A stretch of DNA of 64,000 nt from Aliidiomarina shirensis (GTDB lineage Bacteria > Pseudomonadota > Gammaproteobacteria > Enterobacterales > Alteromonadaceae). Positions 28,605-36,466 of the stretch are shown piece by piece; positions within the stretch are counted from its first letter, which is position 1, and each line of letters starts with the position of its first letter. The stretch spans positions 310,001 to 374,000 of the forward strand of contig NZ_PIPP01000002.1 of NCBI RefSeq assembly GCF_003987345.1. Reading direction: 5' to 3'. The translations under genes and the position numbers were made by a program. The notes under the pieces were generated by a model. The model was not told the origin of the DNA. It did no database searches and saw only the letters and a program-made list of their open reading frames with translations.

Positions 28605-30407
28605 TTAAAATGCTACTGAGAAGCTTGCTGATACGTGGTCACGATCCTGCATTGGGTCGTAATCCGCACCACTATAGTTGTTGTAGCCAACCGTTACATT
28701 ATATTTGCTCATGTATGTAGCGTTTAACACAACACCAAGGTTCAAACGGCCTTCAATGAAGTTCGCGTTTGGTGAGTAACCTTTAACATCGTGGTTTAGC
28801 ACTAGCGTAGGCGATAAGTTCCAACCACGATATACGTTGTTGAAATCAAACACCGCACGTACGCGATAACCAAATGAAGTCGTCGTTACAAAGCCTTCAC
28901 AGTTCATGTCACTCGTTGCGCCTGGGTTACCAAGTTGACGCTGATCACGAATAGTTAAACACTTGCCATATACTGGGCTACGGCCAAAACGCTGAGTATC
29001 CAAATCTGGAAGGTTATCAATGTGGTTCGTTGCTACTTCAGCAAGTAATGTCATTCGATCTGAAATCCAGAACTGCTCGAAGAAGTTAATGAACGTCATC
29101 TGTGCTTGATAAACTTTTAGCTCTTCATAACCAGCTGCATAGTTGCCAACTGGAATACCATCCGGACGCGCTGCTTGAATGCGGCCAGAAAATGAACTTG
29201 GAACGTTCGGCTGTAAACCAGCGGTAAGAATTTCTGTGGTATTAATTTGCACAGCTTGATTCGGACGGTAGCTTACTTCACCAGCCCAAGACCAACCTGC
29301 TAATGTAGTACTGAAGCTTGCGCCAAAGATTTGGTTATCTTCCGGCCATTCTGCAAAGTACATTGGACCATTCGTAGAAACGATGTTGTTACTGATATTG
29401 GGTGTATCCCAATCATACGCAGAAATAATCGGCGCATGGTTATGCACGTTAATGTAGTACAAACCAAATTCAGTATCTAAATCTAGAGAGTAATGGCGTA
29501 AACCAACACCCCATTGACCACTATCGCTAGCATCTTTATCAGCTGCGCGTGACACGTATAGGCCAGCTTCTACTGATTCTTGGTCGCTTAAGAAACGGCC
29601 AGGTGCTACTTCTGGGTTCAAAGTAACTTTGTTACAACCTTGACCACCTAGAATATCAACGGTTGAGAAGAACGTACCGCAACCATCAAGTTTAGTATTA
29701 TCCCACTCAAAACCAACAAATGAATCGATGGTTGTGTTTGTGCCAACACCTAACGACAAGCTCACCATACCCACAGGTAATAACGCTTCACGAACTTCAG
29801 CACCTGGGCGGCGCGCAGCGTTTACATCAAGTGGGTTGATTGAGTTAATACCGTTAAAGATTAACGTGCTTTCACCCCAACTGAGTACTTGGCGACCAAT
29901 ACGCAAATCTACTGGTGTGTTGCCAAAATCAAATTGTGTGTAATAAAACGCATCAAGTACGTTAAAGCCTTGGCCTTTCGAATAATCATCAAACGCATCG
30001 CCATCAAGGCGTGTATCTGGCGTATAATTGTTACCATTATGGCCGTGTGCTACACCTTCGCCTTCAATAACGGCATCGTGCCAGTAATTGAAGCGCGTGA
30101 AGAAACCGCCGTAACGACCAGCATTAATATCAAGGTCGTGGATACCTTTGAATACTAATGATGTCATGTCACCTTTATCGAAGTTCAAGTTACCATCATC
30201 GGCAACACCCGAACGGCCCATACCACCTTCGTAGTTCCCTGGATGCAATACGCGTGCATCGCGAGAACCGGTACGCCAAACGGCACCAAGTGAGAATGTA
30301 GAATCAAACTGAACGGCGAACGGCCCCAAATCGAAATCTGCGGCTTGTGCTGGTACGGCTGCAATCGCAACTGCTACTGCAGCGGCTAATGGAAGTTTTT
30401 TAAACAT
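28605..30407 (-). CDS. DUF1302 family outer-membrane protein
   Basis: Predicted outer-membrane beta-barrel protein of 600 residues. A signal peptide (MFKKLPLAAAVAVAIAAVPAQA, cleavage after AQA) is followed by ADFDLGPFAVQFDSTFSLGA, many alternating beta strands rich in Tyr, Asn and Gly, and a C-terminal SASFSVAF ending in Phe, as BAM substrates do. DUF1302 proteins often occur with DUF1329 proteins and lipid-use genes, but no DUF1329 gene is adjacent here. I choose ATG 30407. Starts 6 and 10 codons earlier lack a better ribosome site and would lengthen the signal peptide. Its promoter matches that of etfBA, suggesting a role in uptake of a fatty or ester substrate. Confidence 0.85.
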   Translation of the reverse strand: MFKKLPLAAAVAVAIAAVPAQAADFDLGPFAVQFDSTFSLGAVWRTGSRDARVLHPGNYEGGMGRSGVADDGNLNFDKGDMTSLVFKGIHDLDINAGRYGGFFTRFNYWHDAVIEGEGVAHGHNGNNYTPDTRLDGDAFDDYSKGQGFNVLDAFYYTQFDFGNTPVDLRIGRQVLSWGESTLIFNGINSINPLDVNAARRPGAEVREALLPVGMVSLSLGVGTNTTIDSFVGFEWDNTKLDGCGTFFSTVDILGGQGCNKVTLNPEVAPGRFLSDQESVEAGLYVSRAADKDASDSGQWGVGLRHYSLDLDTEFGLYYINVHNHAPIISAYDWDTPNISNNIVSTNGPMYFAEWPEDNQIFGASFSTTLAGWSWAGEVSYRPNQAVQINTTEILTAGLQPNVPSSFSGRIQAARPDGIPVGNYAAGYEELKVYQAQMTFINFFEQFWISDRMTLLAEVATNHIDNLPDLDTQRFGRSPVYGKCLTIRDQRQLGNPGATSDMNCEGFVTTTSFGYRVRAVFDFNNVYRGWNLSPTLVLNHDVKGYSPNANFIEGRLNLGVVLNATYMSKYNVTVGYNNYSGADYDPMQDRDHVSASFSVAF

Positions 30408-30479
30408 AGTTGTTCTTCTTTTCATTGTTGTTGCCACCTATCCTGCGTACCCCGAATCGGGAGTCCCTGGCTAATGACT

Positions 30480-30538
30480 TTGGAAAAATCATGTATGATT
30501 ACTCGCATTTAAGCAAGTGTTTCATATCATTTTTCCAA
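30480..30538. promoter_or_regulatory. 10-bp inverted repeat around the DUF1302 promoter
   Basis: TTGGAAAAAT (30480-30489) and ATTTTTCCAA (30529-30538) are perfect inverted copies separated by 39 bases. They bracket the candidate -10, -35 and operator. A further small palindrome, ATCATGTATGAT, lies at 30488-30499. The arms could be sites for a looping regulator or form a cruciform. Confidence 0.5.
30488..30522 (-). promoter_or_regulatory. DUF1302 promoter with AAgCAAGTGTTT operator
   Basis: Minus strand TTGCTT (30511-30516), 17 bases, CATGAT (30488-30493). The -35 lies within the imperfect palindrome AAGCAAGTGTTT (30511-30522). Spacing, hexamers and operator placement match the etfB promoter at 32327-32360. 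Confidence 0.55.
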
Positions 30539-30560
30539 CTTTTTTATAATATGTTCTTAA

Positions 30561-30591
30561 CAAGCAGGTTAGCAGACCTCTAACCTGCTTG
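30561..30591 (-). terminator. perfect 12-bp hairpin after etfA
   Basis: CAAGCAGGTTAG and CTAACCTGCTTG are perfectly complementary around a seven-base loop, nine bases after the etfA stop. The following bases (TTAAGAACA on the minus strand) are only weakly U-rich, so this may be a weak terminator or an mRNA 3'-end stabiliser. Confidence 0.7.
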
Positions 30592-30599
30592 TCACGCAG

Positions 30600-31532
30600 T
30601 TACGATAATGCGCTTTCAAGTTCCGGTAATGCGTCGAATAAATCAGCCACTAAGCCGTAATCCGCCACTTGAAAAATAGGGGCTTCTTCATCCTTGTTGA
30701 TTGCAACAATAACTTTCGAATCTTTCATGCCGGCCAGATGTTGAATCGCACCGCTGATACCTACCGCAATGTAAAGTTCTGGCGCTACAATCTTACCTGT
30801 TTGGCCTACTTGCATATCATTCGGAACAAAGCCTGCATCTACCGCAGCACGCGAAGCACCAATTGCGGCGCCTAATTTATCGGCCACTTTTTCTAGCAAT
30901 ACAAAATTCTCGCCATTTTGCATACCACGGCCGCCAGAAATCACAACACGAGCTGCTGATAAATCAGGGCGCTCAGAAGCGGCAACTTGTTCACCAACGA
31001 AGCTAACTTTATCGGAAGCAAAAACATCGTCTAACGTTTCTATTTCAGCGCTGCCACCTTCTGCGGAAACTGCATCAAATGCAGTTGCACGAACGGTAAT
31101 TACTTTAATCGCTTCTGCACATTGCACGGTAGCAATTGCGTTGCCTGCATATATAGGCCGGCGGAACGTATCTGCAGATTCCACCGCGATAATATCGGAA
31201 ATTTGCGCTACATCGAGAAGCACGGCTACGCGTGGCATAAAGTTTTTACCGGTCGTAGTGGCTGGTGCTACAATATGGCTGTAGTTTTTAGCGATACTTA
31301 GCACCAATGCACTCAAGTTCTCAGCCAAATGATGGCCGTATGCAGCATTGTCGGCATGAATCACTTTCGCCACGCCAGCAGCTTTTGCGGCCTCGGCAGC
31401 AACATCTGCACAGCCCTCGCCGGCCACCAAAACATGAATATCATCACCCATAGCCTGCGCCGCAGTAAGCGTTTTCAACGTGGCTGGGTTCAGGGCTTTA
31501 TTATCGTGTTCCGCGACAACTAAAATGCTCAT
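30600..31532 (-). CDS. etfA: electron transfer flavoprotein alpha subunit
   Basis: FAD-binding subunit of ETF, which takes electrons from acyl-CoA dehydrogenases and passes them to ETF-ubiquinone oxidoreductase. The C-terminal FAD domain contains [43 protein letters not shown] and [19 protein letters not shown]. Length 310 residues. Its ATG overlaps the etfB stop by four bases, so the subunits are co-translated. Confidence 0.96.
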   Translation of the reverse strand: MSILVVAEHDNKALNPATLKTLTAAQAMGDDIHVLVAGEGCADVAAEAAKAAGVAKVIHADNAAYGHHLAENLSALVLSIAKNYSHIVAPATTTGKNFMPRVAVLLDVAQISDIIAVESADTFRRPIYAGNAIATVQCAEAIKVITVRATAFDAVSAEGGSAEIETLDDVFASDKVSFVGEQVAASERPDLSAARVVISGGRGMQNGENFVLLEKVADKLGAAIGASRAAVDAGFVPNDMQVGQTGKIVAPELYIAVGISGAIQHLAGMKDSKVIVAINKDEEAPIFQVADYGLVADLFDALPELESALS

Positions 31533-32278
31533 AATACTTTTGCCTCGTTTTTCAATTTCTCTACCAATTCCGCGATATCCGCAACTTTCACACCAGCACT
31601 ACGTTCGGCAGGCGCTTCAACTTTCAATACCGAAACCTTGCTATCAATGCTTACACCCAGTTCATCTGGCGTTTTTACACCAAGTGGTTTGCGTTTGGCT
31701 TTCATAATATTTGGCAATGATGCGTAACGAGGCTCGTTCAAGCGAAGATCGGTAGTTACAATAGCTGGGAGAGTAAGCTCCACAGTTTGCAAACCGCCAT
31801 CAACTTCGCGCGTAACCTGCACTTTATCGCCATCAACAACAACTTCTGATGCAAAAGTGCCTTGTGGCATATCCGCTAATGCGGCAAGCATCTGGCCTGT
31901 TTGGTTGTTATCTGAATCAATGGATTGCTTACCAAGAATAACCAATTGCGGTGCTTCTTCTGCCACAATTTTATTTAAGATCTTAGCTACGGCTAAAGAA
32001 TCTGGAGCAACATCCGATTCAACGTGGATACCGCGATCGGCACCAAGCGCTAGCGCCGTACGAATCTGTTCTTGGCACGCTTTCGGGCCAATAGAAACCA
32101 CCACAACTTCTTCGGCAACACCCTTTTCTTTCAAACGCACGGCTTCTTCTACCGCGATTTCACAGAATGGGTTCAACGCCATTTTAACGTTGCTCAAATC
32201 AACATCCGATTGATCAGCTTTCACACGTACTTTGACGTTGTAGTCAATCACGCGCTTAACCGCGACCAAGATTTTCAT
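31529..32278 (-). CDS. etfB: electron transfer flavoprotein beta subunit
   Basis: AMP-binding structural partner of EtfA. It starts [20 protein letters not shown]. The [15 protein letters not shown] and [20 protein letters not shown] motifs and the ETF-QO recognition-loop region [12 protein letters not shown] are present. Length 249 residues. It is the first gene of etfBA, with a promoter about 49 bases upstream that carries a palindromic operator. Confidence 0.96.
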   Translation of the reverse strand: MKILVAVKRVIDYNVKVRVKADQSDVDLSNVKMALNPFCEIAVEEAVRLKEKGVAEEVVVVSIGPKACQEQIRTALALGADRGIHVESDVAPDSLAVAKILNKIVAEEAPQLVILGKQSIDSDNNQTGQMLAALADMPQGTFASEVVVDGDKVQVTREVDGGLQTVELTLPAIVTTDLRLNEPRYASLPNIMKAKRKPLGVKTPDELGVSIDSKVSVLKVEAPAERSAGVKVADIAELVEKLKNEAKVL

Positions 32279-32326
32279 AACATCTTCCTTCTGATAATTT
32301 CTGTATCGAAACCGAATTCAGGCAGC

Positions 32327-32360
32327 ATTATGTAAAAGCAGCCTGCATGAAACAAGTGTT
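32327..32360 (-). promoter_or_regulatory. etfBA promoter with AAACAAGTGTT operator
   Basis: Minus strand TTGTTT (32350-32355), 17 bases, CATAAT (32327-32332). The -35 lies inside AAACAAGTGTT (32350-32360), which fits the palindrome AAACAnnTGTTT. This resembles, from memory, sites of PsrA-type TetR regulators of fatty-acid oxidation. A plus-strand CTGCAT-17-TATAAT (32343-32371) also overlaps the operator and could serve the csdE-like gene. Confidence 0.6.
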
Positions 32361-32524
32361 CTCGCTATAATGATAAAAATTCGCTGGCGATTTGGTGTCA
32401 ACTGAAGCTGGCACCTTGTTCAAAACAACGCAGAAAATTTGTCGGGAATGGCGGTAATGCTACAAGCACCTAACGCAAACCATTCCCATGCAAGAAACTA
32501 AACTAACAATCGTGAAACTTGAAA

Positions 32525-32968
32525 ATGCCGAACACGAACGCTCAAAATATTCACCGTATCGAAACGCCACCCGCGGCAGAAATCCTAACTACATTGCAAC
32601 AAACGCCGAATTGGGAACAACGTTACCGGTATGTGTTACAGCTTGCTAAACAGGTGCCCGACGATGTGGTTGCTCGCATTCAAGCGTTCGCTGTGAGCGG
32701 CTGCGAAGCCCCCGTGTGGCTAAAAGTAGAGCAAACCACTGAGAATACATTACGCTTTCATGCCGATAGTAGTTCACGTTTAATTCGCGGGCTACTGGTG
32801 ATTTTGTTGGCGCCGGTGCAAAACCAACCACCGGCTTATATCCTAACATTTAATTTTAATGAATGGCTGCAATCCTGTGGTTTGCAACAGCAACTCACAC
32901 CTTCACGTGCAAACGGCTTGTATCATATTTGCCAACATGCAAAGGCAACCGCAAAATCATTTACCTAA
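32525..32968 (+). CDS. SufE/CsdE-family sulfur acceptor
   Basis: Small sulfur-transfer protein that takes persulfide from a cysteine desulfurase. The acceptor Cys lies in VSGCEAPVWL, corresponding to IQGC in SufE and IAGC in CsdE. Other conserved features are NWEQRYRYVLQLAKQVP, the SSRLIRGLL segment and the C-terminal LTPSRANGL. The length of 147 residues fits CsdE. It converges on tcdA/csdL (16-base gap), which favours CsdE, but no CsdA desulfurase gene is in the window. The start is uncertain: ATG 32525 has a poor ribosome site and a TTG lies two codons upstream. Confidence 0.85.
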   Translation: MPNTNAQNIHRIETPPAAEILTTLQQTPNWEQRYRYVLQLAKQVPDDVVARIQAFAVSGCEAPVWLKVEQTTENTLRFHADSSSRLIRGLLVILLAPVQNQPPAYILTFNFNEWLQSCGLQQQLTPSRANGLYHICQHAKATAKSFT

Positions 32969-32984
32969 GGCTACTCAACAACCT

Positions 32985-33782
32985 TCAAGAACTCGGTGTC
33001 AGTTTTGGTAATACTTTTTCCAGTAACCGAGCAGCGGCAAATAAGCCAAAACTAGCGGTTACCATCATGCTCGCACCAAATCCCGTACTGCAATCGATGC
33101 GTACGTTGTTTTCCCCTGGCTTCGCGTATGAAACGCAGCCCTCAGCATCTGGGTAGCGCAATTGTTCGGAAGAATACACACAATCAATAGCAAACTTGCG
33201 TTTCGGATTGCGGCTAAAACCATAATCGCGGCGCAATTGATTGCGCACTTTCGCCATCAGCGGATCTTGCGTTACTTTAGCAATATCCGCGATAGCAATT
33301 TTAGTTGGATCGATTTGTCCACCCGCGCCACCGGTCGTAATTACCGGCAACTTCTGCCGTTTGCACCACGCTAATAGGGCAACTTTCGCCTGTAGGCTAT
33401 CGATAGCATCAAGCACCCCATCAGGGGTCGGTGTTAAACACTCAGCAATATTATCTTTCGTAATGAAATCGTCGACGATATGGAGATTAATATCGGGGTT
33501 AATAGCGCGAATTCGTTCCGCTAAAACATCTGTTTTTAATTGCCCCACAGTGTGGGTAAGCGCATGTGATTGCCGATTGATATTACTCAAGCACACTTCA
33601 TCTAAATCGATTAAAGTAATGCTACCCACGCCAGTGCGCGCCAACGCTTCGGCGGCCCAAGAGCCAACGCCACCAAGGCCAATCACGGCGATGTGTAGTT
33701 TTGCAATTTGTGCCGCTTGGGTGGCACCGTAAAGCCGTTCAATACCACTAAAACGCCGCTGCCACTCTGTCATCGAGCTCAT
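32985..33782 (-). CDS. tcdA: tRNA threonylcarbamoyladenosine dehydratase TcdA (CsdL)
   Basis: E1-like enzyme that uses ATP to cyclise t6A37 of tRNA to ct6A. The ThiF/MoeB-type fold has the nucleotide-binding GLGGVGSWAAEALARTG, LIDLDEVCLSNINRQ and the RRDYGFSR region. Length 265 residues. In E. coli it works with the CsdA-CsdE sulfur relay. Here a CsdE-like gene converges on it. Confidence 0.93.
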   Translation of the reverse strand: MSSMTEWQRRFSGIERLYGATQAAQIAKLHIAVIGLGGVGSWAAEALARTGVGSITLIDLDEVCLSNINRQSHALTHTVGQLKTDVLAERIRAINPDINLHIVDDFITKDNIAECLTPTPDGVLDAIDSLQAKVALLAWCKRQKLPVITTGGAGGQIDPTKIAIADIAKVTQDPLMAKVRNQLRRDYGFSRNPKRKFAIDCVYSSEQLRYPDAEGCVSYAKPGENNVRIDCSTGFGASMMVTASFGLFAAARLLEKVLPKLTPSS

Positions 33783-33815
33783 TTTTCGTTCCTACCTGCA
33801 AAAATCTCGCGCTTA

Positions 33816-34649
33816 TTATATCGCAACAGGCGCTTTGATGTGCGGATGTGGATCGTAGCCACTCAGCTCGAAATCCTCAAAACGAAAAGCAAAAATATCC
33901 TTCACGTCCGGATTCAATGTCATTTTAGGTAATGGCCGTGGCTCGCGGCTTAACTGCAAATCCGCCTGCTCCATATGATTTGAATACAAATGCGCATCAC
34001 CCAGCGTATGAATAAAATCACCCGGCTCTAACCCACAAACTTGGGCCACCATAAGCGTAAATAATGCATAGCTTGCAATGTTAAAAGGTACACCGAGAAA
34101 AATATCGGCACTACGCTGATAAAGCTGGCAGCTCAATTTGCCATCGGCCACATAAAACTGAAACAAGGTATGGCACGGCGGTAAAGCCTGCAAACCCGCT
34201 TGTGCATTTTCTTTCGGGGAGTTTGTTGTGTCTGGCAGTAACGCGGGGTTCCATGCACTTACCAACAACCGCCGTGAATCAGGGTTAGTTTTAATTTGTG
34301 CAATTAAATCACTTATTTGATCAATGGTTTCCCCATTGGCCGCTGGCCAATTGCGCCACATTGCGCCATAAACGGGGCCCAATTCTCCGCTATCAGTTGC
34401 CCATTCATCCCAAATACTCACACCATTTTCTTTCAGGTATGCAATATTGGTATCGCCCTGCAAAAACCATAGCAGCTCGTGAATAATCGAACGTAAGTGG
34501 CATTTTTTTGTGGTGACCAGAGGAAAACCGGCGCTTAAATCGAAACGCATTTGATAGCCGAAAACACTTCGTGTCCCCGTGCCGGTGCGATCTTCTTTAA
34601 GCGTTCCATTTTCTTTCACATGGCGCATTAAATCTAAATATTGACGCAT
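33816..34649 (-). CDS. thyA: thymidylate synthase
   Basis: Methylates dUMP to dTMP with methylene-tetrahydrofolate, making dihydrofolate that folA (55936) recycles. The catalytic Cys159 lies in [10 protein letters not shown]. The nucleotide-binding [18 protein letters not shown] and HTLGDAHLY motifs are present. Length 277 residues, 13 more than E. coli. The extra residues fall in the segment just before the catalytic Cys (about 138-152). It lies 33 bases upstream of tcdA and 61 after lgt. Confidence 0.96.
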   Translation of the reverse strand: MRQYLDLMRHVKENGTLKEDRTGTGTRSVFGYQMRFDLSAGFPLVTTKKCHLRSIIHELLWFLQGDTNIAYLKENGVSIWDEWATDSGELGPVYGAMWRNWPAANGETIDQISDLIAQIKTNPDSRRLLVSAWNPALLPDTTNSPKENAQAGLQALPPCHTLFQFYVADGKLSCQLYQRSADIFLGVPFNIASYALFTLMVAQVCGLEPGDFIHTLGDAHLYSNHMEQADLQLSREPRPLPKMTLNPDVKDIFAFRFEDFELSGYDPHPHIKAPVAI

Positions 34650-34710
34650 AAATCCGAGCCTCGTTCATTCAGTTCACTGAGTATCATATTCCAATGTACA
34701 CGGCTTAACG

Positions 34711-35604
34711 TTATCTTTTTTTCTTACCAGAAACTGGCTTTTTGCCCGTGTTTTTGGCTTTAGAAGCGCTTTTTTCCTGTGCTGGAGTGTTATCTGGTAA
34801 TGGCCGCATACCACCAAATGTACCTTGGTAAGCCAACACCATTAAGATGGTGCCACCGATAATCATTGGTAGGGATAACCACTGCCCCATACTCATTATT
34901 CCCAAAATACCCAAATGGGCATCGGGCTCACGGAAAAACTCAGTTGTCATGCGTGCACTGCCATAGCCGAGCAAGAATAACCCAGAAACCGCGCCTACTG
35001 GCCTAGGTTTACGGCTAAATGCCCAGAGCAATGCGAATAATAATAATCCTTCCGTGGCGGCCTGATAAAGCTGCGAAGGATGGCGTGGCAAATAACCAGC
35101 GGCAGGATTGGGAAACACCATGGCCCAAGGCACATCGGTTACCCGGCCCCAAAGTTCACCATTAATAAAATTACCAATACGTCCGGCGCCCAAGCCTACG
35201 GGAACCAGTGGGGCAACAAAATCACCCACCCGCAAAAATGATCGGTTTTTCTTGATCGCAAAAATGAGCATTGCGGTAATAACACCAAGAAGCCCACCAT
35301 GAAACGACATACCGCCTTGGCCAAACCGGAAAAACATTAGCGGGTCACTAAAAAAGCTCGTTGTTTGATAGAACAAAAAGTACCCCAAGCGCCCGCCCAA
35401 AATGAGCGCTAGAAATCCCCAGAATAGAAGATCTTGCCATTCTTCGGGCTGCCAGCCTTGTGTTGCGGCCGCACGCCGATTGCCCCACCAGTATGCAAAT
35501 GCAGCACCTACGAGGTACATCAACCCATACCAGTGCACGGCTAATGGGCCGATGGATACGGCTACTGGATCCCAGTTTGGGAACTGAAGAAACTCACTGT
35601 TCAT
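34711..35604 (-). CDS. lgt: prolipoprotein diacylglyceryl transferase
   Basis: Inner-membrane enzyme that adds diacylglycerol to the lipobox Cys of lipoproteins such as BamB. Seven membrane segments are expected. The Lgt signature [14 protein letters not shown] and HGGLLG are clear. The C-terminus is extended by a Lys/Ser/Ala-rich tail (about 270-297, ending [10 protein letters not shown]) that is not needed in E. coli. It precedes thyA, the classic lgt-thyA pair. Confidence 0.96.
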   Translation of the reverse strand: MNSEFLQFPNWDPVAVSIGPLAVHWYGLMYLVGAAFAYWWGNRRAAATQGWQPEEWQDLLFWGFLALILGGRLGYFLFYQTTSFFSDPLMFFRFGQGGMSFHGGLLGVITAMLIFAIKKNRSFLRVGDFVAPLVPVGLGAGRIGNFINGELWGRVTDVPWAMVFPNPAAGYLPRHPSQLYQAATEGLLLFALLWAFSRKPRPVGAVSGLFLLGYGSARMTTEFFREPDAHLGILGIMSMGQWLSLPMIIGGTILMVLAYQGTFGGMRPLPDNTPAQEKSASKAKNTGKKPVSGKKKR

Positions 35605-35668
35605 GCCTAATCCTAATTAAATTCAAACGGGGTTAACAAGTGCTTCAGCGTCACGTTTTCTCAACACT

Positions 35669-36466
35669 TTATCCACCAACAAATAGATGAATTGCCACAC
35701 TTATCAATAGTATGGCAAAGCCACGTTGCAAATAACGAACCGGTAAACGATGTGCAATTGATGCTCCCACACGTGCAAAAATCATCGACGTAGCCGCTAC
35801 GGCCAGCCACGCGGGAACATACACATAACCAATTAAACCAGAAACCGCAGTTCCACCAATAGATGGCCCAGCAAACATGTAAGTTAACATGCCAAAACCC
35901 GATAGCAGTACGCTACAAACCGCAGCAATAGCCACCGCATTACGCATAGCAACTTGATAAAAATGCAATAAAGGCACTACAAGCGCACCGCCGCCAATAC
36001 CAACCAAGGCAGAAATAATACCTATCGCTCCGCCAAAAAACTGCACGCCAACCGGGTTTACCGTGCGGTCTTCCGAGCGCGGCCGGTGCTTCCAAATCAT
36101 GTGCACCGCTAAGAAAATCAGCATCACAGCAAATATACGTTGCAGCAATTCTGGCGGTAACCGGGTGCCTAAATAAGCGCCCACTAAACCACCTAAAATC
36201 AATGTAGGAGAAATTAGCTTTACCCAGTGCCATAAAACATAGCCGCGCTTCGCGTGAGCACGAGCACTTGATAACGTAGTAAGCATAATGGTTGCTAAGC
36301 TAGTGCCGATAGCCGTGGGCACTACAATCTCAACGGGTAATCCCATAATTGGCAATAGATAAATAAGAAGCGGCACAATAAGAATGCCGCCGCCAATACC
36401 TAACATGCCAGAAAGCAGGCCCGCAGCAACACCACCTGCTAAGCAAATAAGCAAACTGAGTAACAC
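35669..36466 (-). CDS. TauE/SafE-family membrane permease
   Basis: Predicted inner-membrane transporter of the sulfite/sulfonate exporter family, 265 residues with about eight helices. The two halves carry the repeated motif (LSGMLGIGGGILIVPLL and SALVGIGGGALVVPLL). The substrate is unknown; the family handles small anions. The start is GTG at 36466, overlapping the ptsP stop by one base. This rppH-ptsP-TauE-lgt-thyA order is seen in other Alteromonadales. Confidence 0.88.
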   Translation of the reverse strand: MLLSLLICLAGGVAAGLLSGMLGIGGGILIVPLLIYLLPIMGLPVEIVVPTAIGTSLATIMLTTLSSARAHAKRGYVLWHWVKLISPTLILGGLVGAYLGTRLPPELLQRIFAVMLIFLAVHMIWKHRPRSEDRTVNPVGVQFFGGAIGIISALVGIGGGALVVPLLHFYQVAMRNAVAIAAVCSVLLSGFGMLTYMFAGPSIGGTAVSGLIGYVYVPAWLAVAATSMIFARVGASIAHRLPVRYLQRGFAILLISVAIHLFVGG

